Below are positions 20,511-33,200 of a stretch of DNA of 64,000 nt, in pieces. This stretch comes from Panicum virgatum (taxonomy: Eukaryota > Streptophyta > Magnoliopsida > Poales > Poaceae): assembly GCF_016808335.1 (NCBI RefSeq), contig NC_053149.1, forward strand, positions 22,996,451-23,060,450, written 5' to 3'. The translations under genes were made by a program, and so were the position numbers. The notes under the pieces are model-generated. The model was not told the DNA's origin, ran no database searches, and worked only from the letters and a program-made list of their open reading frames with translations. The stretch's first letter is position 1; each line of letters opens with the position of its first letter.

Positions 20511-22378
20511 TGTTGGCAGTCCTTAGCCTCACAGAATAAATCTGCAAGCGTACGGATACCGATGTAGCTTTCACCTTGGAGTATTCCAGGGTATCAAATC
20601 CACGAGGAACGAGAAGTGTACTAGTAGTGACTCTTGTTTATCCAAGGGATATGACGGGAATGAAGAGGTCCAGACAAAATAGGTAGAGGTGGTCTAACGT
20701 CATCTTGCTAACTACTCCTATCAAGAATACTTGACTTGTACTCTAGTTGCTTTGGCGGCTGGAAGAGGAAGGACTTCAGAAAGGGATGAGAGGGGAGTCC
20801 AACGGCAACCTGCAACTACTACTATGAAAACACCCGAACGTGGTGGACTACGAAGGACGGACAGGGCTGTCACCACCTGCCGCCTACCACAATGGTTCTG
20901 TGGTGTGGAACACAACCCAAGGTAACTATCAAGCCTAGACACCGTGCCTACACGATCAAGTCACTGACTTCTGCCTCACGTTAAGGCAAGAAGAGACCCC
21001 AAATGGATAGAACTTGCTACCCACGCAGACAAGGGATCCCACAACTAGAGAGACCAAGTATTCAACTACTAATAAAGTAAAGGAGAGAAAGCAATATTAC
21101 TAACAAAAGAAGAGGAAATTACTCGAACTGGAGCTTCATTCCTCGGAGGCACAAAGTTGGAGAGGGGCCGACACTCTGGCTCCTCTCTGGACTCTCACCT
21201 CGCCTCTCTCCCTATTTCCTAAGATATGTGGAGTGCTACGCTTCTCCTTAGACTTGCTTCAATTCTCTGTGCTTTGGAAGTGAGGTGAGGGCTGCTATTT
21301 ATAGTGCTTTGGAGGTCGGTACTTGAGCCAATGCGTGGCTTGCATGCAGGTACTTCAATTGAGGTAACTTGCACGCGAAGTTGAGCACGTGGCATGAAAA
21401 TGTCAGGCTGGCTGGCCTCCCTTAGTCCGGTCGGCCTCTTGATCCACCGACTTTTGATCGAACGCCCAATATTCCTCCTTGCAACGTCGGTTGGAGCAAC
21501 CTCCTACTTGATTTGGTCCAAATGGCCGAAAAGTGAGGCCGGCCGGCCTAGAATTTCCTTCCCAGGCATTGGATCAACCGTCATTGTTTGATGGACGGCG
21601 TGGTGTTGCTCTCCCATGGCGGTTTCACGTCGGTTGGCCGTTATTCATGCGAAATGTGGGCCCTTTGATCCATGTGACAAGCTCATCCATCCCTCCACTT
21701 GTCTTAAGCTTCATCCAATGGTTGGCATTAGTTCCTCTTGTGTTTCCTTTGCATGTAGGTGCAGATGCAACCTTTGGATAATCAGCCCAACATGGAACGG
21801 ACACTTCAGAAGCCCATTGGAAGGGCAAATGAGGCCTTTCGGACTTACTTTCACTTTGGGCATGTGTCCAAGTGTTTGGGGGTCTATTGGTGAGTCCCCA
21901 ATGCAATGGTACTGAGTGGAGACTGATTTGTGGAAGTGCCAGGCTGGCCGGCCTTGTCTAGGCCGGCCGGCCTAAGTCAGGCCGACCGACCTGACAGAGC
22001 CGTGTCGGTGATCTTCCCGGAGGCATCATTTTTCCGTCCGGACTCCGAATTGGGTGATCCAAGTGTCTATTTTGATCATCACGATGAGCTCTTCAACATG
22101 GTGCTGTCAAATATGTGATTTGAAGAATTTTTGTACCATGTCCAAGTGTCATTTGTACCGAGACGTCTGAATGAACCTTTATTTGTATGGCCTCAACTGC
22201 TACTTCACCAATAATGGTATTTGTGCACCATTTTACCTATATTCCTGGCAAAACATGGTGGGACACAAAACTCGTGGAACTCATTAGTTTAAAAAAAACT
22301 TTATATCAAAACTTCTTCAAGTTCCCTCATTAATGGTAATGGTTGGCGGCCAAAATGAGCGTATAATGGGCATCAACA
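20511..22378 (-). mobile_element. Solo LTR inside the Tat element, TSD AACCC
   Basis: 1,868 bp running TGTTGGCAG...ATCAACA, flanked by aaccc on both sides (20506-20510 and 22379-22383), with no internal domain. The minus strand is the sense strand: it has a TATA box (21296-21303) and the conserved LTR-end block (20538-20597). It is related to the LTR of element G (53011-54449), sharing words such as acttcgtagt and cgggtgttttcatag on the opposite strand. It is probably the product of recombination between two LTRs. It is the youngest event in this stack. Confidence 0.93.
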
Positions 22379-23397
22379 AACCCATGCCCCAACTTTCCTT
22401 CATCTTCTAGGAACTAAACCATTAAGAACGGTTTGGGAAACCGACTGCTTGGATCGGTAAAAGCATAGTAGCTATGTTAACAGGTGCAGTCGATGATCCT
22501 GATTGCTGCCCATCATCGGCCTTTGGCTTGACACGCCAAACTTCTGACCTGACTCCTCTCCTAGGAGCCTCCTTTCTCTCTTCTTCCAGTGCCTGTCTGA
22601 CGCAGCCTTTGAACTCGCCTCTTCTGCGATCTGGTCAAACCCGCTGGACACCACTGAGGCCGATCAATATTATCATGAATAGGCTCTCTTTCTAGATCCC
22701 TGCGATGTGGATACTCATCTGAAACCCTTGCATTAGCAGTCTGTTCAACCTGATCATCAGCAGAAATCCTTTCTCCTGCAGGATCACGTAGCATGGTCCT
22801 GCCCCCAGCCGATCATGCACTGAAACCCTGCCCCCAGCTGATTATGCACAGAGACGCGTCTATCATTGCTCCTATCTCTGATGATCGGCCCACGAGGCCT
22901 CTGGTCGAAACATGCCTTCTTGTGCGATCGGTCTTCACGGTAGAAACCGTTGCACTTTGGACAGTTTTTCACTGTTGGCAGAGTCAAGCCTTCCTCCCAA
23001 CAGTACACAAAGAAAGGACATCTCCAATGCCCTTCATGTCGTCGTGCAGACTCTTCTCTATACTATCTCCTCTCTTGATCACGTTGAAACTTTTTCAGCA
23101 ACATCTGAGACGTGACCTTCTTCTTCGGTGCCGCTTCTTCGGTGCCGCAGATTCCTCTTTTTGTTGCGGCTCTTTTCCCTTGGCTTCATCGGCCGTTATC
23201 TGTGCTTTGGGGTCAACAACCCCAGATTCCTTGGCCGATTGTGACGTGAGCACCTTTGTCTGCAATGCATTTCTTTTCTTTCCAACATCTACCATGTTTG
23301 CAGAAAACGGATGCCCATCAATCTTCATCGTCTTTTTGGGTGTTTCAAACTTGAGCCTACCCTATTCTATAGCCGATTGTATCTATTGACGAAACAC
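22379..23397 (-). pseudogene. Tat gag-pol junction and protease region, decayed
   Basis: Minus-strand coding pieces in several frames lie between gag and the solo LTR. One Lys-rich segment (GKKRNALQTKV..., 23095-23328) and scattered short frames are typical of the Tat linker. I could not identify a protease active-site motif with certainty. The long plus-strand frame 22793-23389 is an antisense shadow. Confidence 0.55.
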
Positions 23398-25434
23398 TTA
23401 GCACTCATTTGTATCATGAGATGTTGCATTGTGCCACTTGCAGTAGTTGATATTCTTCAACTCTTGATCTATTGAGATCTTATGATATGGCTTCAGTTTA
23501 TTATGCCCCTCTGACAGCAACAGGTCGAAGATCTTGTCAGCTTTGGTAATATCAAACCCATATTTTTCGGGTTCTTCATTACCAAATGGACATGAGATCG
23601 TCTTCTTATTGTTCTGAACCCATTCGGCCGATCCCACCATCTGGTCATCATCTGAATCAGAAGTGTCTGAATAGTCAACAAAATTGACTTTCTTATAGAA
23701 GTTGCCCCTCTTCTGTTCATACGGTTTAACCTCTCCTGTCATCCTGTGAGCCATCTGACTGATGCTGTAGAACTCATGGGAAGCATACTTCTCCTTGATG
23801 TGTGGTAGGAGTCCTTGGAAGGCAACTTCTGCAAGCTGCTGATCAGATAGAACCAGACTAAAGCACCGATTCTTGACATCTCTAAACCTCTGAATGAAGG
23901 TAGCGACTGATTCATCATTCCTTTGCCTCAAGTTGGTCAAATTGGTCAACTTCATCTCCTCTATACCAGAGTAGAAGAACTGGTGGAACTGCTTCTCCAG
24001 AATGGCCCAAAATATAATGGTGTTGGCCGGCAATGTCGTGAACCATGTAAAGGCCAATCCAAAGAGAGACATAGGGAACAATCGCACCTTCAATGCGTCG
24101 TTCTGAGCTACTTCTCCACACTGCATGATGAATTTATTGATGTGTTCCACTGTGGAGACCTCCCCCTGTCCGGAAAACTTGGTGAAATCTGGAAGCTTGT
24201 ACTTATGGGGCAACAACAGTTGATCATAAGAAGCTGAATATGGAGTCCTGTACATTAGATTCTGCTGCTTTGGCTTCAAACCAAACTGATCTCTCATCAC
24301 TTCAGCAATCTTGGACACCCAGTCGATCTGGTGGCCATCAGTTGATACTGGCTGTAACGCTGGTGATGCTATCGGCAAAGCTGACGGTGCACTGGGCGTA
24401 GTCATCGGCTGAGCAGCCGATGTGGTCCGTGCGACTTGCTGAGTGGCTTGATTAGACGGTGATTGGTAGAGCACCATCTCATTACCATGACTATTCTGTG
24501 CTGATCTCTGATTAGGTTGTTGCTGTGCCACAGGAGGTATGTTGGGCACGTTCACGTGACGCACAAAACCAGTTGCAAGATCATGAAACACCCAGGTGAC
24601 TCCATTGGCATGAGGAATTCTATTTGCCAGGACCTCTGTAGGAGAGTTGGGCTGTATCGTCATCGCCAGATTCTGCTGTTGAGGTGTCAGCCATGGGGCC
24701 GACACGTTGTTTGGACTTGCTGGTGCTGGCGCTGATGCAGGCATAACCGACGGCTATGAAGCCGGTGCGGACTCTTGAGACTGGGTCGGCTGTGGAGCCG
24801 ATGAGCTTGGCTGCCCCATTGGAGATGGAATCATGTACTCTGGAGGCATATCAAATCCAGTAGCAGGATCCCAGCCAACCGGGTACCCTGACATGTAGCT
24901 TCCCTGTGCACATGTAGCCATTGGCATGGAACTGGTGTACACAGGAGAAAACTGAGTTGATGCTGCAGTACTAATCGGCTGTGCATCTATGATATTCACA
25001 TCTGCCTGAGCCTGAGGGTCAATCTGTGATGTCTTAGTAGCCGATCCAGTAGGGGGAAAAACCATTTGACTGGCCGGTTGATAGGCCGGTCCCACGAAAC
25101 CAAGCATCCCCCTATCTTGCAGCGTCTTTTGCACATCATCATGAACAGAATTAGCCATGATCGGAGCATGATTCACAAAAGCTTGTCCGATCGCTTGATT
25201 CATCAGATGTATCACCCAGTCCTCCTTCTGTGACTCATCATAGGGTGGAAGAGTAGGAAAATCATACTTTTTGATTACCTCTCCACTCATGTTGGTGCTG
25301 TAGGATAAAAGGCACCGCTGCTCATAAGCTTCAATGGCCACTTTGAGCTCTTCCTTTTGCTCTTCCTTTAGTTTATCCTTGTCAATCGGGATCTGGTTCT
25401 GCGGAGAAACCTTTCCCTTCTCTTTAGTTGACAT
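23398..25434 (-). pseudogene. Tat gag, one amber codon
   Basis: Forms the particle that packages element RNA. It starts MSTKEKGKVSPQN at 25434, about 40 bases left of the LTR. The N-terminal 225 residues are rich in Gln, Pro and Ser. A single in-frame TAG at about 24754 interrupts an otherwise continuous protein. The gag core (PHKYKLPDFTKFSGQG, VRLFPMSLFGLAFTWF, LEKQFHQFF) follows. The end carries the Tat-type zinc motif C-x3-H-N-x3-H-x4-C (YCKWHNATSHDTNEC). A stop right after that motif separates gag from the rest. Confidence 0.92.
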
Positions 25435-25448
25435 CTTGATGTTCCTAG

Positions 25449-25465
25449 TCCCACCGGGCGTGCCA
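25449..25465 (-). other. Tat primer-binding site
   Basis: The minus strand reads TGGCACGCCCGGTGGGA, beginning about seven bases after the 5' LTR. It has the TGG start of a tRNA-3'-CCA complement. I could not assign the tRNA. Confidence 0.7.
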
Positions 25466-25472
25466 AAAGATT

Positions 25473-26508
25473 TGTTGACGCGAAATGATCACACACCAAG
25501 CTGAGAGCCCCGTATGCTAAGCTCGGACTGCACTTGATTCAAACCAAGGCGTGCCAGTCAATTTGACCTGTAAATTGACAAGGAAATAACAAATAGTCAA
25601 ATTCAAGAGTGTATCGGCTGGATTTCCGAATCACCCTTACACAACGTATCGGCAAGGCTCTGCCGATATAGAAAACGACAATAGATCGGATATAAAAATT
25701 GTGTAATAAAGGCGATCTACAGGGAATTGGCAAAGAACTGCCGATACCGGTGAGCAACTATACGGCTAGATCTTGAGCCGACACGTGCCAGATAACAATG
25801 TACAAACCCACGAATGTGTGGATCTGAACAAAGCTAAGCTTGCAACCGATCTAATCAGCTTTATAAGGTTTATCGTGATAAATAAGGAGCTTACAGATGA
25901 TTAAACAGCTCACTAAGCCGGGTAGTTTGTGAATAGATCTAAACGAGAAAATAGCGATACGCCCGAAATCAAAGCTTAGATAAATTCAGTAAATTTTGAA
26001 TAGATCTGAATGAAGCCACAACGATACGCCCGGAAGCTAAATCTCAGATTTACTGGGTAAACGAAAACTTACCAGCAAACCAAGTCACTCGAATGTGAGG
26101 CGTCCTTGATCAGCTTGAAAGAACTCGCGGAAGAAAGAAAAAAAGGGTGGCGAAGTCGCCTACGAGAAAGTAAATTGCAAGTAGTAAAGTTTGTTTGTTT
26201 GGATGTGTATCAATCTTTACAATAGCCGGGGGGTCCATATTTATACCCCACGCTAATATAATCCTAGCCGATCACGGCAAAATACGATTCTATTCTATAA
26301 AAATAAAACTAACTCTAAACTAAGATAACTCTTGCCAAACCGAAACCAAAATATCTGGTCAATTTCCCCTTCTTCGGTCAACAAGATCTTCAACGGTGAT
26401 GTACGACCACCCCTCCCCCCCCCCCCCAAATCCACCAATCGTACGGCACATAACCTTTTCTCCTTTGCAACACTCTTCCTTGACACGTGTCAAAATCTTG
26501 TGTCAACA
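25473..26508 (-). repeat. Tat 5' LTR
   Basis: 1,036 bp, TGTTGACGCG...TGTCAACA, paired with 14975-16005. TATA box on the minus strand at 26238-26245. It contains a C-rich homopolymer tract at about 26410-26428. Confidence 0.93.
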
Positions 26509-27210
26509 CCATGAAGACATTTCAGTAAATAGAGAAGATAAATATAAAGCACTTGAGTCTTACAAAGGGGCCGAGACAAGATTTGCCACACCGCCGAGGG
26601 CTCTTCCAACACCTTGTACTACTCTCCCTAACTCCCAATTCCAGCTAGTACTACACTACTACATCTTTGGAATGGTGGCGTTGCTCCTTGGTGGTGTGTG
26701 TGTGTGTGTGTTGAGAGGGGTGAGGGAGGCCCCTTTTATAGTGCTAGAGGTCGGTTCCTGCCATCCATAAATATGGAAACATCAGCAACCGCCTTCTAGA
26801 GGATAAGAACGAGCTTCCCACCAAAATGCACCTGGACGGGAGGTGGTCCAGGTTTGGCCGACCCATGGGGTTGGCCGGCCCCACCTCGCCGCCTCTGGTC
26901 ACCGCCTTCGTGTGGGTCACTGCTAGGTGGGTCCTCTTCTCTGATACGTCGGTGCCGGGGCTTGGTTGGTCTGTTTGCTCTATCATGTGGGCCTCTTTTG
27001 GATGTGTAATGCAGGATGTGATCTTCTGTGGTTTCTCCTGTGTATTCTTCTTATTTTTTACTTATTCCGGACTTGCGCTCCTGAAATAAAAAATTCACCA
27101 ACACTCATGGAATTCATTACTAATAACTCCTACCACTACTGTTGATGTCATTCTTTATGTTTTCACGCAGGAGTTGATGGCATATATTTTGCACCTAAAG
27201 ATCGAAAACA
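26509..27210 (-). repeat. Element C 3' LTR, inner piece
   Basis: Resumes directly after the Tat element and matches 40465-41161. It carries a minus-strand TATA box (TATAAAAGGG, 26731-26740) and a (tg)n run near 26697-26712. It ends ...gatcgaaaaca at 27210. Confidence 0.9.
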
Positions 27211-28564
27211 AGCTCCCCCACACTTATTCTTTGCTCGTCCTCGAGCAAAGTCATATGTAACTATGAAGCATGACTTCAAAAGATGTGATGCTAGCATAAA
27301 AGTTATTCCATGTCATTCCTCATACCTGTGGATTTTTGAAGTGTCTACCATGTCGCCTTGAGCGATTATGGAGGGGAATGGCTTAGACACCCAGGCATCA
27401 CTACCCAACTATGAAGCATACTTGGAGTTTTTATAATTTTTGCAAATGAAAACATAGCTCGAACTTCTCCTCAAATGGTACTCTCAACCCGCTCAATGGT
27501 GTTTTCACCCTCATCAAGGCTTTGATAATTTGCCTTTCTTTCGTACTTCTAATAGGCATATGTGGAGCTCTAGGTAGGGAAAGAGTAAGGCATACTTGCA
27601 TTGTATATATTGCTAAGTCAAACAATGGATCCATTGGAGAAATATGTCATACTCTTAGATCAAATGTGCATGTGTGTGGTTCTAGGTGGAGTATTTGGTG
27701 GCTAATGTAATTCTACTATACTCATTAAAAGATATATCTCTCTTCATTGGCACTTGGAACATTTTTGTGAGAACATGGTCTATCTTTATTCTCATCTTTC
27801 TCTTCCTTTTTTTTCTTTCTCTCTTTTCTTTTTTTATTCTTTCTTTCTTTATCCTTCTTTTTTTTGATAGCCTCATGCCTCTTTTTGCAGCAAAACTTTT
27901 TGAGAGAGATGTCAATAAGGATTCACAACATTTATTTTGATGCAACCTAACAAGCGTATTTTTGTTCACTACCAGTGTCAGAGTAGAACATTTTTGGGTG
28001 ATCTAATGAAAGGCATGTTTTGCGTCTACTCCTAGTGTAGGAGTAGTGCATTTATTTGGTGGAGTGTACATGATCTTGATCTTGAGTGCATTATAAATTT
28101 CTCAACACAGGTCAACAAAGTTTGATAAAGCTCAATAAGAAAACAAGCAGCAATGTGGAAAGTTTATATCATAAAACACATTTGGCCTTGGTAGGAATTT
28201 TCACCAATGAGGAGAAGTAAGGCTATTAATTTTATGTTTTATCGAAAGGTAAACCTCCAAGAGCTTACATAGAAAAGATAGGATTTCTTTAGTCTTACCA
28301 TATCTCACTTCACAACAACTTAGTTGACATGTTTTCCTAATAGAGCTATATCCACAGGTAACAAATGTATGAACTAGGAATAAAGTTTATACTAGCCAAT
28401 CTTTATAAAGTCAAGTTCATAGTTTGGCAAGATTTTATTTCATGTTGTAAGTTTGATTAACATGTATGACACTTTTATGCATAATCAAACTTATAGGAGC
28501 AAAACATGGGTGAGAAAATGGAGTGCAAACCAGCGTGCCCGAGAGATGGAATAGTAAGGTCGGG

Positions 28565-28580
28565 TTCCCCCACACTTGAG
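28565..28580 (-). other. Extra polypurine-tract-like copy inside element C
   Basis: Minus-strand CTCAAGTGTGGGGGAA resembles the functional tract next to 27211 but is about 1.3 kb inside the element. Confidence 0.55.
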
Positions 28581-30113
28581 TTTTATGTCATTTGACACTA
28601 AACACCAAGGGCGGATGTTTAAAGCACCTCCTTAACGTGAATTACTGCACCCATGATCTAGGCATCGTTCATCCTTCATTCCTATAATTGTTAGTGGCAC
28701 ATAATACCCGAAGGGAACTTGTCTAGCACCAAGATTAAGTTTATTATTATGGGGGATAAGGGAGGTTATTGTTTTATTCTGAAGCATTTTTTTTCATATA
28801 TATTGATGCATTTCCAAAATGATTTGAAGTTAAGAATGCATCAGAAGTTTGATAACTACCGATTTACCTTCAGCAAGGGCTTACCATTTTAAGTCCGTTG
28901 AGCAAGACTTCTCCATTTGGATTTAGCTTGAATGCTCGTTATCCAATCCCGGAGATGAGGATCTGGTTCATTGCACTTCTTGCCTCCACCATGCCATCGT
29001 GATCTTTTATGTGGTTTTTGGCTTGGCGGGTGCATGATTATTTTTTTTATCAAGGTTTGATTCAAAATTCACCAAATGAATTTTGATCTACCTTCATTTG
29101 AATCCATCTCAAAAGACTTACCCTTATGGTTTTGAGAAATTCCTATAGGGGTTAGTCCAGGCATGCATCCAAAATTTATACTTGCAGCTTTGGTTCAATT
29201 AATCAAATTAAACTCCATGTCAAATTTGATTAAGGTAGGCTTTTAACCTAAGCACCATTCTTAATTTAAAAGCCTATGGAAGTATGTACAGTACTCCCAA
29301 ACCGAAGCATACTAGAATAGAAAAAGGGTAGCAAGAAAATGATAAATTTGAGATTGATTCAAATGGATGTGCGAACATTGAATGATGGATTAGAGAACTA
29401 ATTTTTTATATGCAAAACAATGCAAACGGGGTGGATGAATGCATTTAAACAAACATGCCATGGTTTCAGAAAGAGAAATTAAATGAGTGATGAGATGCAT
29501 GAAAATCTAGGCTTCAGCTTTTGCTCGTAGCATCGACCATCTTACGAAAACACCATACCGACTGGCATAGCCAACATATGATGCCGAGATGGTCCCATTT
29601 AACATCCGTCTACTACGAAGCTAGACTAGGAGCATCGAATAGATAGATAACAACAAAATTGTCATCTACCTAGACTAGGCATGGCACCCAAATACAACTC
29701 AAAGACTAGGAGCCACCCGAGGAAAGCACTAGATAAATGATGAATCACAAACATGCAGTGGTGAAAATGAACTTGGGAATCAAATGTTTTTGGATTGGTT
29801 CTCTTACCTTGATCGATTCATCACTCACAATTTATGGTTGAATTGTGAGAAATGCAATGAAGTCGTTCCGTCACGTATGATGGTCTTATTTTCTCATGAC
29901 GGCGACCTTCTCTCCGTCTACATAGAGTTAGTGTGTATACATATACATATGTACCTATCTATGAGATGGCAGGGTGGTGGTTTGATTATTCATGAAAAAT
30001 TAGGCACCCTGGGCTTGTAAAGATACTCTTTTTTTATATATGTCCACAAAAGCTAGTGGTAAACTAGGCTAGCAGATATCAAGGTAAATATCAAAATCTT
30101 TACGCCAATTGCT

Positions 30114-30131
30114 TCCCCGGCAATGGCGCCA
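30114..30131 (-). other. Element C primer-binding site, tRNA-Asp type
   Basis: Minus-strand TGGCGCCATTGCCGGGGA, complementary to the 3' end of plant tRNA-Asp with one mismatch, seven bases from the LTR. Confidence 0.85.
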
Positions 30132-30138
30132 GAAAGCT

Positions 30139-30489
30139 TGTTGGCATTTGTTAACGCAAACAGATAAATTCGCAAGTGAACGGATGCCGTTGTAGCTTTC
30201 ACCCAAGAGTATTCCAGGGTATCGTATTTTTCCTCAGGAAAGCAATGGTTAAAGAAGTTGATAAAAAGCCATCACATAAATGCTAGCTAGTATACCGACT
30301 AGACTAATATGGGGTATAAGGTGAAATAGGAGTTTTGTATAAGTGACACACAGAGAAGAACTCCATGATAAGATAGCAGAGCAGACAAGCAAAGCTAGGA
30401 GGTCAACGATAGAGGTCAAGGTTCCTATTTACTTCTCCATTACTGCGGCTCTACTCTGGTTCGTACCAAAGGGGTTAACAAAGCAAAGG
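30139..30489 (-). repeat. Element C 5' LTR, primer-site-proximal piece
   Basis: Begins on the plus strand with TGTTGGCATTTG and contains the conserved LTR-end block (30164-30223). It is cut at 30490 by element D; the LTR resumes at 40105-40110 after the AAAGG duplication. Confidence 0.9.
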
Positions 30490-32397
30490 TGTTGGCACTC
30501 CTTAAGTACCCATTTTATCCCTTGTTTATCCTTGATAAATGGCATGAATTCAATATCAAAATCACTAACCATCCTAACCCCGGCCTAATTATTGGTCATT
30601 TTCATATTTACACATATATTTTGGAGGAACTTCGTTTTTGCAGATTTTTGGCCTATTTTGGAGCATGAAATGATGAGGCCCGTGATCGAGCGCTAACACG
30701 GAGAAAGATGAAGGCCAAAGCCCAAAGGAAGGACCAAAGCCCATGTTGATTCGAAGACCATTCATGCACATCCACCTTTCAAGAGAGCCCAAGGACCAAA
30801 GCACGAAGCTGTAAAACTCTGGGGACTTAAACAGAAGATGCTGGAGCTTGGACGACAAGCACCCATATCTAAATCACGGAGATAATGACGTCTAAAGCCC
30901 ACATGTAAAGGTGAAGAAAGTCAAAATGTTGAGAAAAGCCACATGGAGGAAGATGGGCTTGAGATTTGGAGGTTTACCCATGAGATCAACTCAGCCCGAG
31001 AGATATTCGCGCAAACAGCATGATCTTTGGGTGCGGATTCAGAGACTTAAACGGCCTCTAATGGAAAAAGGTTGAATACCAAAGTTGTGGGCCTCGATGA
31101 GAGCTTCGATTTGGACATATGGAAGGCCCAATTCGGGTCAAGGAGCTAGGAGATATGGCCCCCGAAATACCTACTGCGCAGACAAGTCCGAAATCAGACA
31201 GATTTTCTTCCGAGGCTGTTTTGGGGATCATATCTTCGTTTACAAGGAAAGCAATTAATACCAAAGTTGGAGATAATTTCTTGGCATACAATCTGGACAC
31301 CGAATTTGCATTATTTAGAGTCCGGACATAGGAGATATGGCGTCGGCAAGGAAGGGTTGCGAAACAGGAAAATCTGGACGAGGCTGATTTTATGGAAACC
31401 AAGTTTGCTTCTCTCCCAAGGAAGATCTCGTGCAAGGCAAGGTGGAACACGCCCCAAGGCTCCCCAAGGGCATAAATACAACCCCCTAGGCGCCCAAGGG
31501 AGGGGATCCAATCCACCCAGAACTCGACGAAAACCTAGGGCTAAGACCGGAGGGAGACGACGGCCGCCGCAAGTCTTCGAGGGTACCTAGGAGATGGCTT
31601 AGGCCACCCCTAGCCGCCATGGCCTCCCTGCGAGGTTGTGCCATGGTGGGGTTCGAGAGTCATCCCCAACATTCGTCGGGGTATGTATACACACGATGGT
31701 GATATCAATCTACTCTTTATTCTAGTTGTCTCGGCTTTGGTCTACTTCAATGCATGCTTTCTTTCTCATATGTAATGCATCCATATGTTCATAGTAAGAT
31801 TAGATCTATTCATGGTAATTAGTCTACATCTTGCGGATACGTTGAGGTAGCATGTTTTAGCTAGTGGTTGATTACCCTGGTGTGGTGATAGCATGGCGGA
31901 GGGAAAAGTTCTAGCAACGACATGATGTGGAATATGATCGATGGCGAGTACCATGGGAGTCTGGGCTAAAGCTTTGGGAAACCTTCGGCGTCGACACGCA
32001 CCTCGCACCGGCGACCTTGGGAAAGTAAGCCGCTTGCGAGCTGCCTTTCTGAGAGATGATTTCGTGTACCTTTAGTTGAGATGCAATCTATGCTTTGATC
32101 ACCTTTTTCACTAGAACCGTACCTAGAGACGATAGGCCGTAGCTCCTTGGTTGTGTTATCTCATCTACGGTTGTGGGTGTGATGAACACTTATGCTTCAT
32201 TCATATCTATCAAGTGTTCAGTTTATATGCAATCTTCGCTTCATGTTTAGGATAGGTTCGATAGATTAGATGGTAAACTCTAGTCGGTTCGCTTCCGATC
32301 CACAGATTGATAAACCTTGGGGGAGTACTCTAAGAGAAAAGTTACCACGATCCGTGCGCTTGCGGTACGTAAATTGGCGCTTTAAGAAGCGTCAACA
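30490..32397 (+). repeat. Element D 5' LTR
   Basis: 1,908 bp, TGTTGGCACTCC...GTCAACA. A TATA-like ataaata lies at 31472-31478. The minus-strand 152-codon frame (31058-31516) recurs in the 3' LTR and lies wholly in the LTR, so it is not a gene. Confidence 0.94.
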
Positions 32398-32405
32398 AGT
32401 TTTTC

Positions 32406-32423
32406 TGGTGCCGTTGCCGTGGA
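32406..32423 (+). other. Element D primer-binding site, tRNA-Asp type
   Basis: TGGTGCCGTTGCCGTGGA, two mismatches to the complement of the tRNA-Asp 3' end, eight bases after the LTR. Confidence 0.82.
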
Positions 32424-33039
32424 TCGGCAACTCGAACCCTAGGGCGATCTATCTAGTTTTTTTGGACTAACCCTAATTTTTATTATTGCATATACCCTTG
32501 TTTTATTGTTTGTGTCCTTGAAAGCATGTGGAAAAAGCTAGACACCAAACTTGGACTTCGAGAAGTCCATAGTCCACTTCAACAAATTTCAACAATCGGC
32601 AACAAGATGATCGAGGAGCCTCGACATGGAACATTGACAACGTCCATATCGACATGACGGCAACAACATCAAGATTCGCTCTTTAGTGGTAGGTGCTAAC
32701 TTTTGTTAGTGGCCCAGCATCCGTTATCGATGTCCCCACTCCCCAAAGCAAAAGATGATAAATAAGATACGCCACCGTGTCAATTGATTTTAAAGACTGA
32801 TGTTTTTGGGAAGAATTGTTTGTTCCAGCAATAGGTATGAAGCATGCCCGCGAAGAAAATCGTGCGATCATCATCATCTATGGAGTGTTACTGTTGTGAT
32901 GAGTTTTTCGTCCAAGAACAGAGAAGTACCATGAGCAAATAATAGATTAATTTGAAGCTCCATCAAGTCTTCTTTCCAACGGAACAAGAACCATCAGCTT
33001 TGGAGATCGGTGTGAAGAGTTATGATAAAATCTTTCAAC

Positions 33040-33200
33040 GCTGCGCGTTCTGAAATCCCTGTGGACAGATTGCAGCGCCGTAATAAAACAAGCATAACTT
33101 CTTTATCCGGAGTCCAATCGGGGCGAATAACCACTTGTTGGAAAGATAATTTGATGCACTTTGCAATGGAGTAGAAGTTTGGTACATTCTCTGCACTGGA
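33040..33200 (+). repeat. Degenerate internal repeat of element D, copy 1
   Basis: Contains cgctgcgcgttctgaaat, then gcagcgccgtaataaaac, cataacttct and tggaaagataatttgatgca in fixed order. The same order recurs in copies 2 and 3. Confidence 0.7.

Larger units (their letters stand above)
14975..26508 (-). mobile_element. Ty3/Gypsy Tat-lineage retrotransposon with antisense extra ORF
   Basis: Its 5' LTR is at the right (25473-26508) and its 3' LTR at the left (14975-16005). Going left from the primer site come gag, protease region, RT, RNase H, a second RNase H, integrase, then an oppositely oriented spliced ORF, a purine tract and the 3' LTR. The second RNase H and the antisense ORF before the 3' LTR are known marks of the Tat (Retand/RIRE2/Grande-like) group. 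Flanks are tcatg and ccatg, a 5-bp TSD with one change. The empty site aaccatgaag is preserved in the sister LTR near 40466. Several stops and frameshifts make it inactive. A solo LTR lies within it. Confidence 0.93.
27211..30138 (-). other. Element C interior, non-coding
   Basis: The purine tract is at the left end (minus-strand AAGTGTGGGGGAGCT beside 27211). A second similar tract lies at 28565-28580. A pyrimidine-rich run (27790-27870) produces a meaningless Lys/Arg-rich frame on the minus strand. A segment near 28858-28900 (accgatttaccttcagcaagg) matches 61153-61175 in element B, so the two elements share interior sequence. No gag, protease, RT or integrase motif is present. Confidence 0.7.

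Noticed and set aside
22793..23389. 198-codon plus-strand frame
   Set aside because: Antisense to the Tat gag-pol linker; no domain.
27682..27969. Lys/Arg-rich 95-codon minus-strand frame
   Set aside because: Direct product of a pyrimidine-rich low-complexity run.
31058..31590. Frames of 107-152 codons on both strands, repeated at 38748-39298
   Set aside because: Duplicated only because they lie in the two LTRs of element D; no domain and no codon bias.
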